A stretch of 64,000 bases of DNA from an unicellular cyanobacterium SU2 (GTDB lineage Bacteria; Cyanobacteriota; Cyanobacteriia; Cyanobacteriales; Microcystaceae), in assembly GCA_002110465.1 (NCBI GenBank), contig NEED01000081.1, positions 145,828 to 209,827 on the forward strand, in the 5' to 3' direction. The notes beneath the pieces were generated by a model. It was not told where the DNA came from. It was given only the letters and a program-made list of their open reading frames with translations, and did no database searches. Positions 26,147 through 35,467 of the stretch are shown here, piece by piece. Every line of letters begins with the position of its first letter. The stretch's first letter is position 1. A program made the translations under genes and the position numbers.

Positions 26147-27118
26147 TCACCCAAAGGGAATTAAACTGACCAAAGTGGTCAAATTATCTCCCACAGTAGC
26201 CATTAATTGATGGGTAACAGGAAGACTATCAACAACCATTCCTGTACATAACAGCATTAGGTAAAGGATCGAAAATTTGAACAGCGATCGCGCTAATTCT
26301 TGATTAAAAGGAGCTTGTTTTAATTGCCAAGCTTTCTGGAGAAACTTAACCCCTAAAACCACTGCAATTACGCCATAAAGAACCCCGGATACCCCTAAAG
26401 GATAAACCAACAGGAAAGTACAAGGAATGACCAGTAAGGTATACCACCAAATTTGTTGAACTGTAGACTCTTCCCCTTCTACCACCGGCATCATCGGAAC
26501 ATTGACCTGAGCATAATCTTCTTTAATCATCAACGCCAATGCCCAGAAATGGGGGGGAGTCCACAAGAAAATGATGGTAAACAAAACCCACGGAGCCCAA
26601 CTTAAATCGCCGGTAACTGCCGCCCAACCCACAAGAGGGGGTATAGAACCTGCAGCCCCACCAATGACGATGTTTTGAGGGCTATTTCGCTTAAGAAAGT
26701 GGGTATATACCAGCATATAGAAAACAATGCCGGACATAGCTAATAAGCCACTGAGAACATTCACAAACAGGGCAAATAGAGAAAAGGAAAAAATAGCAAG
26801 GATAACGGCGAAAATGAAGGCATGACGTGACTGTACTCGTCCAGAGGGAATAGGACGCGCTCTGGTTCGCAACATTTCATAATCAATATCACGGTCATAG
26901 ATGCAGTTCATTACCTGGGCTGAAGCAGCCGCTAGGGTTCCCCCTAATAGAGTAATAAATAGGGTAAACAGATCGACTCGACCTTCACCAGCAATCCACA
27001 TAGCTGCAGTTGTAGTAATCAGCAATAAGGGAATAATACGAGGTTTGGTTAGCTGATAGTAACTCTTTACAGCTTGTAGCCAGTTTTCATTACGGCGGGC
27101 AACATTAGTCCCAATCAT
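26147..27118 (-). CDS. ctaB: protoheme IX farnesyltransferase (heme O synthase)
   Basis: It adds a farnesyl group to heme b to give heme O. The 323-aa polytopic membrane protein has about nine hydrophobic segments. The UbiA-family Asp-rich motif is CIYDRDIDYEMLRTRARPIP, and a second conserved loop is LWTPPHFWALALMIKEDY. It is in the inner or thylakoid membrane. It follows ctaA by 131 bases on the same strand; together they supply heme A for cytochrome oxidase, whose subunit genes are not in the window. Confidence 0.96.
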   Translation of the reverse strand: MIGTNVARRNENWLQAVKSYYQLTKPRIIPLLLITTTAAMWIAGEGRVDLFTLFITLLGGTLAAASAQVMNCIYDRDIDYEMLRTRARPIPSGRVQSRHAFIFAVILAIFSFSLFALFVNVLSGLLAMSGIVFYMLVYTHFLKRNSPQNIVIGGAAGSIPPLVGWAAVTGDLSWAPWVLFTIIFLWTPPHFWALALMIKEDYAQVNVPMMPVVEGEESTVQQIWWYTLLVIPCTFLLVYPLGVSGVLYGVIAVVLGVKFLQKAWQLKQAPFNQELARSLFKFSILYLMLLCTGMVVDSLPVTHQLMATVGDNLTTLVSLIPFG

Positions 27119-27249
27119 TAATACACACCAAATTCTATTGATTTACTTGAGGTTTTGCGAGTAATTGTCTTTGAAGTTATCGATGAGAACAGAATTTTGT
27201 TTTCAACCTATGTTGGTCAAGGGTTTTAATTCTGACTTGGGTAACGTCT

Positions 27250-28167
27250 CTATGACTTCTGACTTCTGACATCGCGGATGGCTAACGTTGTCAAGGCGAC
27301 TAACGTACCAAACAGGGCAGCACCGACGGTATGGTGTGCCACGGTTAGGGGCTCCACTTGTAGATGTAATCGGAAGGTAGCAACCCCTAACAAAATTTGT
27401 AGGGCAACAATACTTCCAGCTACCCAAGCGAGTTTTCGTAACCTGGGATGAAGAGCAGGGGTACGCCAGGCAATATAAACAACACTGAGAGTCGCTACAG
27501 TAGCCGGAACAACACCAATAATATGGCTATTCATCACAGCGCACAGTTGAGAACCACCAAAACACTGATGCACCGCCCAACGAGAGCCGACTAAGGCTCC
27601 TAATAAACATTGTAGGTAGACTAACGTAACGGCAATGGTTGCTCCCCAGCTTAGTGTTCCGGCAGTCGTCGTTCCTTGATAGGGAGTGAGACACACGGCG
27701 ATCACAATAAGGGTTCCCAAAAAGAGTAGGGCGGTTCCTAGGTGGGCGGTGACAATATCAAACCGTAGCAGTTGGGTAACAGTAAGTCCCCCTAAGACTC
27801 CTTGAAAAACGATTAAACTCAAAGCCCCCACGGATGCCCAAGGAAGCCATTTAGGGAGTTCTTTGCGAAACCACCAAGACAGTCCCACCAGGACAAGGGT
27901 ACTTAAGCCAATCAGAGATGCGTCTAAACGATGAAACCATTCTAGAAAAACTTGCAGGTTCATCTGTTGACTCGGAACCAATTGACCATAACATAACGGC
28001 CAGTCAGGACAGGCTAGTCCTGCATTCATGACCCGTGTTGCACTCCCCACTGCCATCAAAAGCAGGGTGGCAATGGCAATTTTCCAAACGAGGAAGCGCA
28101 TCCATTTCTGAACTTGAGGGCGATCGCCACTAACATTAATTTGAGATTGTAGAACTGAATCTGTCAT
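27250..28167 (-). CDS. ctaA: heme A synthase (COX15/CtaA family)
   Basis: It oxidises the C8 methyl of heme O to the formyl group of heme A. This 305-aa protein has eight predicted membrane helices in two similar halves. Conserved pieces include VGSATRVMNAGLACPDWPLC, EWFHRLDASLIG and VAHHTVGAALFG, which carry the heme-ligand His residues. The ctaB gene follows on the same strand. A short AGCATTTTAATGCT palindrome lies just upstream of the start. Confidence 0.95.
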   Translation of the reverse strand: MTDSVLQSQINVSGDRPQVQKWMRFLVWKIAIATLLLMAVGSATRVMNAGLACPDWPLCYGQLVPSQQMNLQVFLEWFHRLDASLIGLSTLVLVGLSWWFRKELPKWLPWASVGALSLIVFQGVLGGLTVTQLLRFDIVTAHLGTALLFLGTLIVIAVCLTPYQGTTTAGTLSWGATIAVTLVYLQCLLGALVGSRWAVHQCFGGSQLCAVMNSHIIGVVPATVATLSVVYIAWRTPALHPRLRKLAWVAGSIVALQILLGVATFRLHLQVEPLTVAHHTVGAALFGTLVALTTLAIRDVRSQKS

Positions 28168-28475
28168 AGCATTTTAATGCTTTGTTAAACATTTATTTCT
28201 TCAAACGTGCGTGAGTATTTACTCTCTTGAAGAATAGACTAGGTTTAAACTGCTAGTCAGATTCTACTGAACACTTTCTATTTCTTGCACCAATTCCTGT
28301 AAGGGTTTCGAGATATTTCAGATTTAGTTAACAATTGCTTTACGAAAGTTTGTACAAAAAGGAAAAAAATATTTATTTTAATCTTTTCTCAATAATTAAT
28401 TCTCTGGTTTTGTGTTAGGAATTTATTAAGCTAAAAATGTTATTAATGATAGTTCAGTTTTCCTTTCCCAGTTGC
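28168..28475. other. gene-free stretch between ctaA and a pilin-like gene
   Basis: Apart from the AGCATTTTAATGCT palindrome at the left edge I see nothing definite. It is AT-rich, should carry the ctaA promoter, and has no repeats or open frames of note. Confidence 0.5.
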
Positions 28476-29024
28476 TTACGGGACACAAACAGGTTCTTCA
28501 TAGAAACCAAGACTTAAGACGAGATCGTCATTATTACTAAATTCATAAAAGCCAGATTCTTGATACCTATAGCTATTAGCAGCGTTATCTCTCTCTCCAT
28601 TTTTGCCTAAAAAAGTAATTTGAATAACACATCCTCGCTCCCCTTGTCTAGTATCATCCCAGTTTTCATAATCATATTTTGAATCGAAAGGAACTTGATT
28701 GCTATTTTGTCGAAAAAAACATTCAATTCCTACTGGAACTCGATCCCTTCCGACATCACCTGGAAAATAACCTTGTTCCATTCTGTAGGCTATCAACTCT
28801 CGTTGTAGACAACTCATTTGAACTTTGGCTTTACCATAGTGGAATTTGTCCACCGTTGCCACATAGGTCGGGATAGCGATCGCAGTTAAAACTCCTATGA
28901 TGACAATGGTAATTACTAACTCTAGCAAGGTAAATCCCATAGCTTGTTGGTTAGATGAGTGTTTAGAGTATAGCAATAACCGACTCAATCTATAGATTAA
29001 ATACAATCGATTTGATTTATACAT
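28476..29024 (-). CDS. type IV pilin-like protein
   Basis: This 182-aa prepilin-like protein has an unusually long basic/hydrophilic leader (about 30 aa) ending in MG, then FTLLELVITIVIIGVLTAIA, with the mature Glu5 present. The region after the helix carries Cys residues (MSCLQ, IECFF, RGCVI, PVCVP), enough for two disulfides. It is 17 kb from the pilin pair at 10.4 kb, divergent in sequence, and probably a minor pilin or pseudopilin. Confidence 0.85.
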   Translation of the reverse strand: MYKSNRLYLIYRLSRLLLYSKHSSNQQAMGFTLLELVITIVIIGVLTAIAIPTYVATVDKFHYGKAKVQMSCLQRELIAYRMEQGYFPGDVGRDRVPVGIECFFRQNSNQVPFDSKYDYENWDDTRQGERGCVIQITFLGKNGERDNAANSYRYQESGFYEFSNNDDLVLSLGFYEEPVCVP

Positions 29025-29131
29025 AACTCAACGCAAGATAGTATCATCGACTACTAAATTTCATGATTAACTAAATCCTATCTAAGTTTTAAATTTATTA
29101 TGCCCACATTGCCAGCTAATCTATTCTTTTC

Positions 29132-30799
29132 TTAAAAATCAATATCTGCATATTGCCATGCTTGTTGATATTGCTGTTGTACTGTTTTGGATTGTACTAT
29201 TTTGCCTTGTCCTTGCAAACTTTGGGCTAATCCATGTAAAGACCAACCATTACCAGGATAAATGGCTAAATCCTCTCGAAAAGCTTGTTCGGCTTCTTCT
29301 GGGCGATTAGCTTTTAGGAGAACTGTTCCTAGTAAATTATAGGTGGGAGAATACCAATCTGGGGGTTCAGTATAAACTAACTTTTCTTCTAGGGCGATCG
29401 CCTTTTGAAAATAAGGAATAGCTGTGATGTAATCTTGATCTTGGGTAGCAATTGACCCTTCTAAAACGTTAGCCCCAATCTTGAGAATATCAGCAGCTGA
29501 GTTGAAACTCCCAATGAGCAATTTTTCTTGATCGAGATCTCTAATTAACTCTTGTAATTTAGCTAATTCTTGGTTAGCTTCTTGTTTTTTCCCTTTAGCA
29601 GAGAACGCCATTCCCCTTGCATAATGCCAAACCCCTGTTGCATATTTTAAATCCTTTGATGGGGAAGGAGTCTCTAAAATCTGATCCCATTTCTCAAAAC
29701 GGACTTGAGTATAAATTGGAACCACCGAGAAATGTTGTAAAATCCCTGTAAAGTCTGGATTATCTATTAAATTAGCATCAACTGCTGCGGTTTGTTGTGC
29801 CGCTTTCATCGCCAGTTTACTTTGTCCACTCATCAAAGCAGCAAACCAGAGGAAATGGTGGTTATGAGGGATATAGGCAATGGTGTAGAGACTTTGAACA
29901 TCAGAAGAGGCAAGATAGTTGCGATCAGCCCTAATGGCTTTTTGGTTAGCGATCACAGCATCCTGGTAACGTCCCACACGAATATAAATATGGGAGGGCA
30001 TATGGACTAAATGCCCTGACGCAGGAACAAGATCCCTGAGATTATCTGCTGCTTCAATGGCTAATTGAGGCCGTTCTTTTTCCGTTGCATGAATATAAAG
30101 GTGTGTTGCCCCTGGATGCTTTGGATTTCTTTCTAAAACCGATTCTAACGTCGTTAAAATTGGTTTAGCTTCTGGTTTAAGTTCTCCGTTATCTTGCCAA
30201 TAGTCCCAAGGCATTGTATCCATGACTGCTTCTGCATATAAGGTAGCTGCATCTAAATCATCAGGATAATCTTTAACGACTTTCTTCATCCCTTGAGCGT
30301 ATGCTAGATCTAGAGAAGAACGATCTAACATTGATTTTTCTAAATAACGCTGTGCTAATGCCTGAATATAAGCCTGTTCCTTTTTAGAAACTTTTTTACT
30401 GGCTGCGATCGCCTTTTGAAGGGCTTGCCATGCTTCCCCTACCTGATTTTCTGCCATCGGCGCATTAATATTTGGCCCTTTAACATAAGCTAATCCCCAA
30501 TAACACATCGCACAATCGGGATCTAGTCTACTCCCTTCTTGAAAAGCACGGGCTGCCTCACTATGGTTAAAACCATAAGATAAAATTAACCCCTGATCAA
30601 AATATTTTTGAGCCAAATCTGATGTAGTAGAAATAGGATAATGATAATGTCCTAGATTCTCTATTAGATTTACTTTTCCTTGAGCAGATGACACGGATAC
30701 TAAAGGATTTAAAACAAAAGGAGATAATAAAGACGGGATAAGGATTAATCCTAAGCCTATCATAACCCCTATAATCCAAGTTTTAAGCTGACGATACAT
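29132..30799 (-). CDS. exported TPR-repeat protein
   Basis: This 555-aa protein starts with a signal peptide or anchor (WIIGVMIGLGLILIPSLLSP, up to about residue 40). It then has tetratricopeptide repeats, including AARAFQEGSRLDPDCAMCYWGLAY and EEAEQAFREDLAIYPGNGWS. The CxxC in DCAMCYWG and the NHHFLWFAALMSG segment recur in a family often annotated only as TPR protein. It is probably periplasmic. Partners are unknown. Confidence 0.82.
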   Translation of the reverse strand: MYRQLKTWIIGVMIGLGLILIPSLLSPFVLNPLVSVSSAQGKVNLIENLGHYHYPISTTSDLAQKYFDQGLILSYGFNHSEAARAFQEGSRLDPDCAMCYWGLAYVKGPNINAPMAENQVGEAWQALQKAIAASKKVSKKEQAYIQALAQRYLEKSMLDRSSLDLAYAQGMKKVVKDYPDDLDAATLYAEAVMDTMPWDYWQDNGELKPEAKPILTTLESVLERNPKHPGATHLYIHATEKERPQLAIEAADNLRDLVPASGHLVHMPSHIYIRVGRYQDAVIANQKAIRADRNYLASSDVQSLYTIAYIPHNHHFLWFAALMSGQSKLAMKAAQQTAAVDANLIDNPDFTGILQHFSVVPIYTQVRFEKWDQILETPSPSKDLKYATGVWHYARGMAFSAKGKKQEANQELAKLQELIRDLDQEKLLIGSFNSAADILKIGANVLEGSIATQDQDYITAIPYFQKAIALEEKLVYTEPPDWYSPTYNLLGTVLLKANRPEEAEQAFREDLAIYPGNGWSLHGLAQSLQGQGKIVQSKTVQQQYQQAWQYADIDF

Positions 30800-31547
30800 A
30801 GATATTTATCTTCCTAGTTATAAAAGTTTTTATTTTCAATTTTAGGATAATCTTTAAGATCTAATCTGTATTTCATTTTGAAATATAAACTATTACTCAC
30901 AGGACTTATCTATTGACTCTTACCTGTCCTAAAATTTTAGCTAGGATAGCCATTAGTCCTACAGAATCTTTGTTAAATAGATATTAAGGTAATCTTAAAT
31001 TTTCAGTAAAGGTTTAGTTTGTTTGATAGCATTTAGGATAAGATAACGCAACCCCGTATCTTATCAAGAATCTTAACATTTTTTCACATATTTGATTAAT
31101 AAAAAGTATTTAAGATAAGAAAAGAACAACAGATGAATTGCGGTGATAGAATATCACTGATCAGTCAATCAGATTGTGGAAATATCTTTCTACAGAAAGA
31201 TGAAAAGAGAGGATCATCAACAGGGCTGATTTTCTGTTTTTTGCCTTCCAAGCTACGTTAGTTTAGAATAGAAGGGTTTCAAAACTAGGAGATGCTCTCC
31301 ACACAAATCTATTTGTTTAGATAGATGCGGCTGATTAGACATTATTTATAGACTAGAAATAATATCTGTTAATTTTCTTTCATAATTTCCCTTATATGGC
31401 TCAAGCTCTCACAAAAAACCTCGAAAAAATAGACAAAAAAATTTGCTTTGGCAATTAATTTAACAAGGAAACCTTTTGACAACTAGGGCTTCTACTAAAT
31501 TAGTCCCTAAGATAACTGTAATCCTAACTTAATCTTTAAAGTCAAAT
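30800..31547. other. gene-free stretch with small palindromes
   Basis: This 748-base AT-rich gap contains two perfect short hairpins: GTGATA-GAA-TATCAC (31143-31157) and ATCTTTC-TACA-GAAAGAT (31184-31201), 26 bases apart. A small RNA or an operator is possible. No protein frame or known RNA was recognised. Confidence 0.45.
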
Positions 31548-31586
31548 TTGTGGGCTAAATTTAGCATAAAGCTTAGGACAAAATCT

Positions 31587-32726
31587 ATGACAACCAATAA
31601 AAATCTCAACGCCTCTCAACCACAATCAATTCCAAATATTTTAGACACGTTCTTCTTCTTCCTATCCAATGAACAAGGTGAAACAACTGATAATTTGAGC
31701 CAATTTATCGAAAGTATACTCGAATTAACGGAGAAAGAAACCCAAAAATTCCTAGATCATACCACGAATCAAACTGGCGAGACTCTAAAATCGATTGCAG
31801 AAAATCCCGTAGTACAATTGCTAAAAAATGCACCAGGAACCGATTGGTTAATGACATTACTAGGGGAAATTGATATTAAAAAAACCCAGGAAAAAGTTAA
31901 ACAATTACAAGACAAATATCCCAAGGAAAAATCAGACGATCTAGCCCACCGAATTATAGTTGAGACAGCTTGGGAAGCGGGAAAAATTGGACTAATTACC
32001 AATATTATTCCTCCGGTTGCGATCGCCTTGTTAGGTTTAGAATTGGCAGCCACCATTAAACTACAAGCGGAAATGGTTTATCAAATAGCCGCAGTCTATG
32101 GATTAGATTTACACGAACCCGCCCGTCGAGGAGAAATTTTAGGGATTTTTGCTCTTTCCCTGGGAACAGATGTGTTAAAAGCAGGTTTAACTTTAGTCGA
32201 AATTATTCCTGGTGTGGGTGCTGTGGTCGGGGCTTCTACTAATGCTATTATGATCTATGGATTGGGTTATACTGCCTGTCGTTTTTATCAAACTAAATTT
32301 AAGATAGTGTCAGATCAAATAATCAGTAAATCCTGGCAGAAAAATGGAGATAATTATTGGCAATTAGCCCTAACTCAATCAAGATTGATGGATCAAATCT
32401 TAGTTCACATGGTTGTAGCCAGCTATCCTCACCCTGATAAATCTTGGTCTGATATTCTACCGACCCTAAAAGCGGTGTCGCCCTCCTCAGCTAAAATCGT
32501 AGCGACTCATTTAGAAAACCCCCAACCCCTCGATGAACTTCTCGAACAACTTTCACCAGAGTTTGCCCCTTTGTTGCTAAGAAGATGTTACTATATCGCT
32601 CAATCAGATGGGGTCGTCTCCCACGAGGAGCAAAAAATTCTTGACTTAATCGACCAAAAGTTTGAGATTAATGTAGATGCTTTTGAACATAGTTTGCAAT
32701 ACGATTCTATCCTTAAAGGATATTGA
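31587..32726 (+). CDS. EcsC/DUF697-like membrane-associated protein
   Basis: Starting at ATG 31587 (MTTNKNLNASQPQSI) gives 379 aa; 13 further in-frame codons upstream are possible. Residues of about 130-250 hold hydrophobic, Gly-rich stretches (GLITNIIPPVAIALLGLELA, LTLVEIIPGVGAVVGASTNA) that resemble the EcsC or DUF697 type of membrane-associated domain. The C-terminal 100 residues (YYIAQSDGVVSHEEQKILD) look like a TerB-type helical domain. Function unknown. The call rests on pattern similarity only. Confidence 0.6.
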   Translation: MTTNKNLNASQPQSIPNILDTFFFFLSNEQGETTDNLSQFIESILELTEKETQKFLDHTTNQTGETLKSIAENPVVQLLKNAPGTDWLMTLLGEIDIKKTQEKVKQLQDKYPKEKSDDLAHRIIVETAWEAGKIGLITNIIPPVAIALLGLELAATIKLQAEMVYQIAAVYGLDLHEPARRGEILGIFALSLGTDVLKAGLTLVEIIPGVGAVVGASTNAIMIYGLGYTACRFYQTKFKIVSDQIISKSWQKNGDNYWQLALTQSRLMDQILVHMVVASYPHPDKSWSDILPTLKAVSPSSAKIVATHLENPQPLDELLEQLSPEFAPLLLRRCYYIAQSDGVVSHEEQKILDLIDQKFEINVDAFEHSLQYDSILKGY

Positions 32727-32778
32727 CATAGATTAGTTAATCTTTAGGATAAATTCGTAGTTAATAATGGTTTGAGTT

Positions 32779-33783
32779 ATGAAAGCAGTTGTCATGTCTA
32801 CTCCAGGAACTCCCGATGTCTTAACCCTTGAAGATGTTAGTGATCCTCAACTGACAACCCCAACAGAAATCTTAATCAAACTCAAAGCTGCCGGAATTAA
32901 TCCCATTGATACTAAAATTCGTCAGAGAGGAACTTTCTATCAAGACCAAATGCCTGCTATTTTAGGCTGTGATGGGGCAGGAATTGTAGAAGCGATAGGA
33001 TCTCAGGTAACAGAGTTTAAACGAGGGGACGAGGTCTATTTTTGTTCAGGAGGACTAGGAAAGTCCCAAACAGGAAATTATGCACAATGGGCTGTCGTAG
33101 AGTCTCATTTGGTTGCCCATAAACCCCAATCTATCACCTTTGCTGAGGCAGCTGCCGCCCCGTTAGTGTTAATTACGGCTTGGGAATCTTTGTATGATCG
33201 CGGTCGGTTAGAAGAAGGAGACACGGTATTAATTCACGGAGGAACCGGAGGGGTTGGCCACATCGCTATTCAATTGGCTAAGTTAGGAGGGGCGCGGGGG
33301 TGTACTACAGTGGGAACGCCTGATAAAGCTCGTTTAGCCCGTCAATTGGGGGCAGATGAAACAATATTGTACAAACAAACAGATTTTGTTCAAGGGGTTT
33401 TAAATTGGACAGAAGGCCAAGGAGTTGATTTAGCTTTTGATACCGTGGGAAAACAGACCTTTTTTGATACTTGTGGGGCGGTCAAAGTGTATGGAGATTT
33501 AGTAACAATTCTACAACCTGATCCTTCGATTGGAACGTTAAAAGTTGCCCGCGATCGCAATTTACGAATTAGTTTAGAGTTAATGTTAACGCCTGCTTTA
33601 AAGGGATTAGTTAAAGCCCAAAAACATCAGACTCAAATTCTTCAACAATGTGCCACTTTAATTGATGAAGGTAAGTTAAAAATTCATCTGAGTCAAACCT
33701 TTCCTTTAGCTGAGGCGGCTACGGCTCATGAACTCTTAGAAAAAGGCGCAATTACTGGAAAGGTTGCTCTATTAGTTGATTGA
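32779..33783 (+). CDS. zinc-independent MDR-family oxidoreductase (quinone-reductase-like)
   Basis: This 334-aa NAD(P)H-dependent medium-chain reductase has an N-terminal GroES-like domain (ILGCDGAGIVEAIGSQV) and a Rossmann domain with HGGTGGVGHIAIQLAK for the cofactor. It lacks the zinc-binding Cys cluster of alcohol dehydrogenases, which points to the quinone oxidoreductase or enoyl-reductase branch. It begins 52 bases after the previous stop. The substrate is unknown. Confidence 0.86.
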   Translation: MKAVVMSTPGTPDVLTLEDVSDPQLTTPTEILIKLKAAGINPIDTKIRQRGTFYQDQMPAILGCDGAGIVEAIGSQVTEFKRGDEVYFCSGGLGKSQTGNYAQWAVVESHLVAHKPQSITFAEAAAAPLVLITAWESLYDRGRLEEGDTVLIHGGTGGVGHIAIQLAKLGGARGCTTVGTPDKARLARQLGADETILYKQTDFVQGVLNWTEGQGVDLAFDTVGKQTFFDTCGAVKVYGDLVTILQPDPSIGTLKVARDRNLRISLELMLTPALKGLVKAQKHQTQILQQCATLIDEGKLKIHLSQTFPLAEAATAHELLEKGAITGKVALLVD

Positions 33784-34005
33784 AAAAATTCAACTTAATT
33801 CATGCTCAAGAGTTATTAAAGTTCTCAAAAACTAGATAATCAATCTACCGAGAAAAAACTGATTTACCAGCAAGTATCTAGACTAACTTAACTAACTAAA
33901 AATGAAATCAGTAGCATCTATTTGGTCAGGAGTTACCAATTAATGTTCCATTACTGCTATCTTCATTAATGGTGTTGTTGCACATTTTTGAGCAAGTTAG
34001 CCTTA

Positions 34006-34920
34006 TTATTTAACCAAAGTACACCACACTTGGTCTAAAAGACTCGAAGAAGTCCCATCAAACCATTGAATTTCTGGATAGGCGCGAAACCAAGTTCTTT
34101 GACGCTTAGCAAACTGACGAGTATGTAGAATAATTTCGTGTTTAGCCGTAGCTAAGGAGATTTTTCCCTGAAGGTATTGTCTAGTTTCAGCATATCCAAG
34201 GGTATTCAATAAGGGTAAATTCCAACCGTATTTTTGAACGATTTTTTCTACTTCTTCGACTAATCCCCTGCTGATCATCTGTTCAGTTCGTTGTTCAATT
34301 CGTTTTTGTAACGCTTCTGGCTCACAATCTAATCCAATTTGCACAATGGGATAAGAGGGAGGATTTTCTCCCTGTTGCTCAGAAATGGAAAGTCCTGTGA
34401 CGTAAAATACCTCTAAGGCGCGAAGGGTTCTCACCTGATCATTGGGGTGAATTTTACTGGCTGCAACGGGATCAACTTGTTTTAACATCATGTAACATTG
34501 AGATTGTCCTAAAAAATTGAGTTGCGATCGCAGTTGAGGTTGAGGGGCGACTCTCGGAATCTTTAACCCTCGCACAATAGACTTGATATATAAGCCTGTT
34601 CCCCCCACCAATAGAGGAGGAGACGAGGGCGAAGCTGACTCAATTAAAGATTGTGCTTGTTCTTGATATTGAGCTAACGTTAAAGTCTCGGTTGGCTCAC
34701 AAATATCAATGAGATAATGGGGGACTAACGCTTGTTGCTCTGGAGTTGGTTTAGCAGTTCCAATATCTAATTCCCGATAAACTTGCCGTGAGTCAGCACT
34801 AATAATAAAGGCATTAAGGCGTTGAGCTAATTGACAAGCTAATCCTGATTTGCCTGTAGCCGTTGCACCACAGATAACAATTAAAGGGGGTTGCATAAAC
34901 AGTCGAAAGGCATTAATCAA
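34006..34920 (-). CDS. miaA: tRNA dimethylallyltransferase
   Basis: It transfers dimethylallyl to A37 of tRNAs that read U-starting codons. The 304-aa protein has the P-loop GATATGKSGLA, then IISADSRQVYRELDIGTAKP and PHYLIDI, and the C-terminal TRQFAKRQRTWFR motif. Met9 (MQPPLIVICGA) is an alternative start nearer the family N-terminus. It is monocistronic; 547 bases separate it from the divergent sigma-factor gene. Confidence 0.96.
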   Translation of the reverse strand: MINAFRLFMQPPLIVICGATATGKSGLACQLAQRLNAFIISADSRQVYRELDIGTAKPTPEQQALVPHYLIDICEPTETLTLAQYQEQAQSLIESASPSSPPLLVGGTGLYIKSIVRGLKIPRVAPQPQLRSQLNFLGQSQCYMMLKQVDPVAASKIHPNDQVRTLRALEVFYVTGLSISEQQGENPPSYPIVQIGLDCEPEALQKRIEQRTEQMISRGLVEEVEKIVQKYGWNLPLLNTLGYAETRQYLQGKISLATAKHEIILHTRQFAKRQRTWFRAYPEIQWFDGTSSSLLDQVWCTLVK

Positions 34921-35049
34921 CTCAAATAGTATGACAAATTTAGGTGGGGAAAAGTTACTGATGAGTCTTCGGCTTTGATTTTTGAATGTGATAAATCCAC
35001 TTTATGACTTACAACCCAATCAAAACAGATTATTGTCTAATTTTTGATA

Positions 35050-35312
35050 TTAAGAGACTGTTTGTGAATAAAATCTTAAGACCGTCGGATAGGCGAATAG
35101 GAGGGGTCTTTCCACCAATCATAACCTAATTTCGACATAAGGCAACTCATAAAAAAATTGCCCAAATCTGGAATATACAACCCTGATTCTATCTTGAAAA
35201 AAATTATAACTGAATCTATTCCAAACTCAGATAATCATAGATCATTCAACCCTTTTCCATCCCACCAAATACCTAAACTTATCTTTAATTTTTGTTAACA
35301 AACAGTCCCTAA
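35050..35312. mobile_element. MITE-like element with AGAGACTGTTTGT ends
   Basis: Left end at 35052-35080 (AGAGACTGTTTGTGAATAAA and following bases) and right end at 35283-35312 are inverted copies matching at 22 of 28 positions. The element is about 263 bases and non-coding. A solitary related end lies at 61825-61853. Confidence 0.6.
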
Positions 35313-35313
35313 G

Positions 35314-35400
35314 CTTAGGTTTCATCACTTATTAGGAAAAAGTTCCCGAAAATATCCTGCAATCTTGTGCTTTTTTTTGCTTAAATTAGGGAAACCTAAG
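35314..35400 (+). promoter_or_regulatory. inverted repeat ahead of the sigma-factor gene
   Basis: CTTAGGTTTC (35314-35323) and GAAACCTAAG (35391-35400) pair perfectly with a 67-base loop. Pairing continues outwards with TTTTGTTAA (inside the right end of the MITE-like element) and TTAACAAAA at 35403. It could be a leader stem or an operator. Confidence 0.4.
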
Positions 35401-35467
35401 ATTAACAAAAGGATTATTGTAAGAAGTCCTAGAGAAATCCCACTTATCATTTCATTGAGAAGTTATC

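Larger units (their letters stand above)
34921..35467. other. gene-free stretch upstream of the sigma factor
   Basis: It holds an inverted-repeat element (35050-35312) and a long imperfect stem (35314-35400) that reaches to within about 70 bases of the sigma-factor start. No coding frame was found. Confidence 0.6.
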
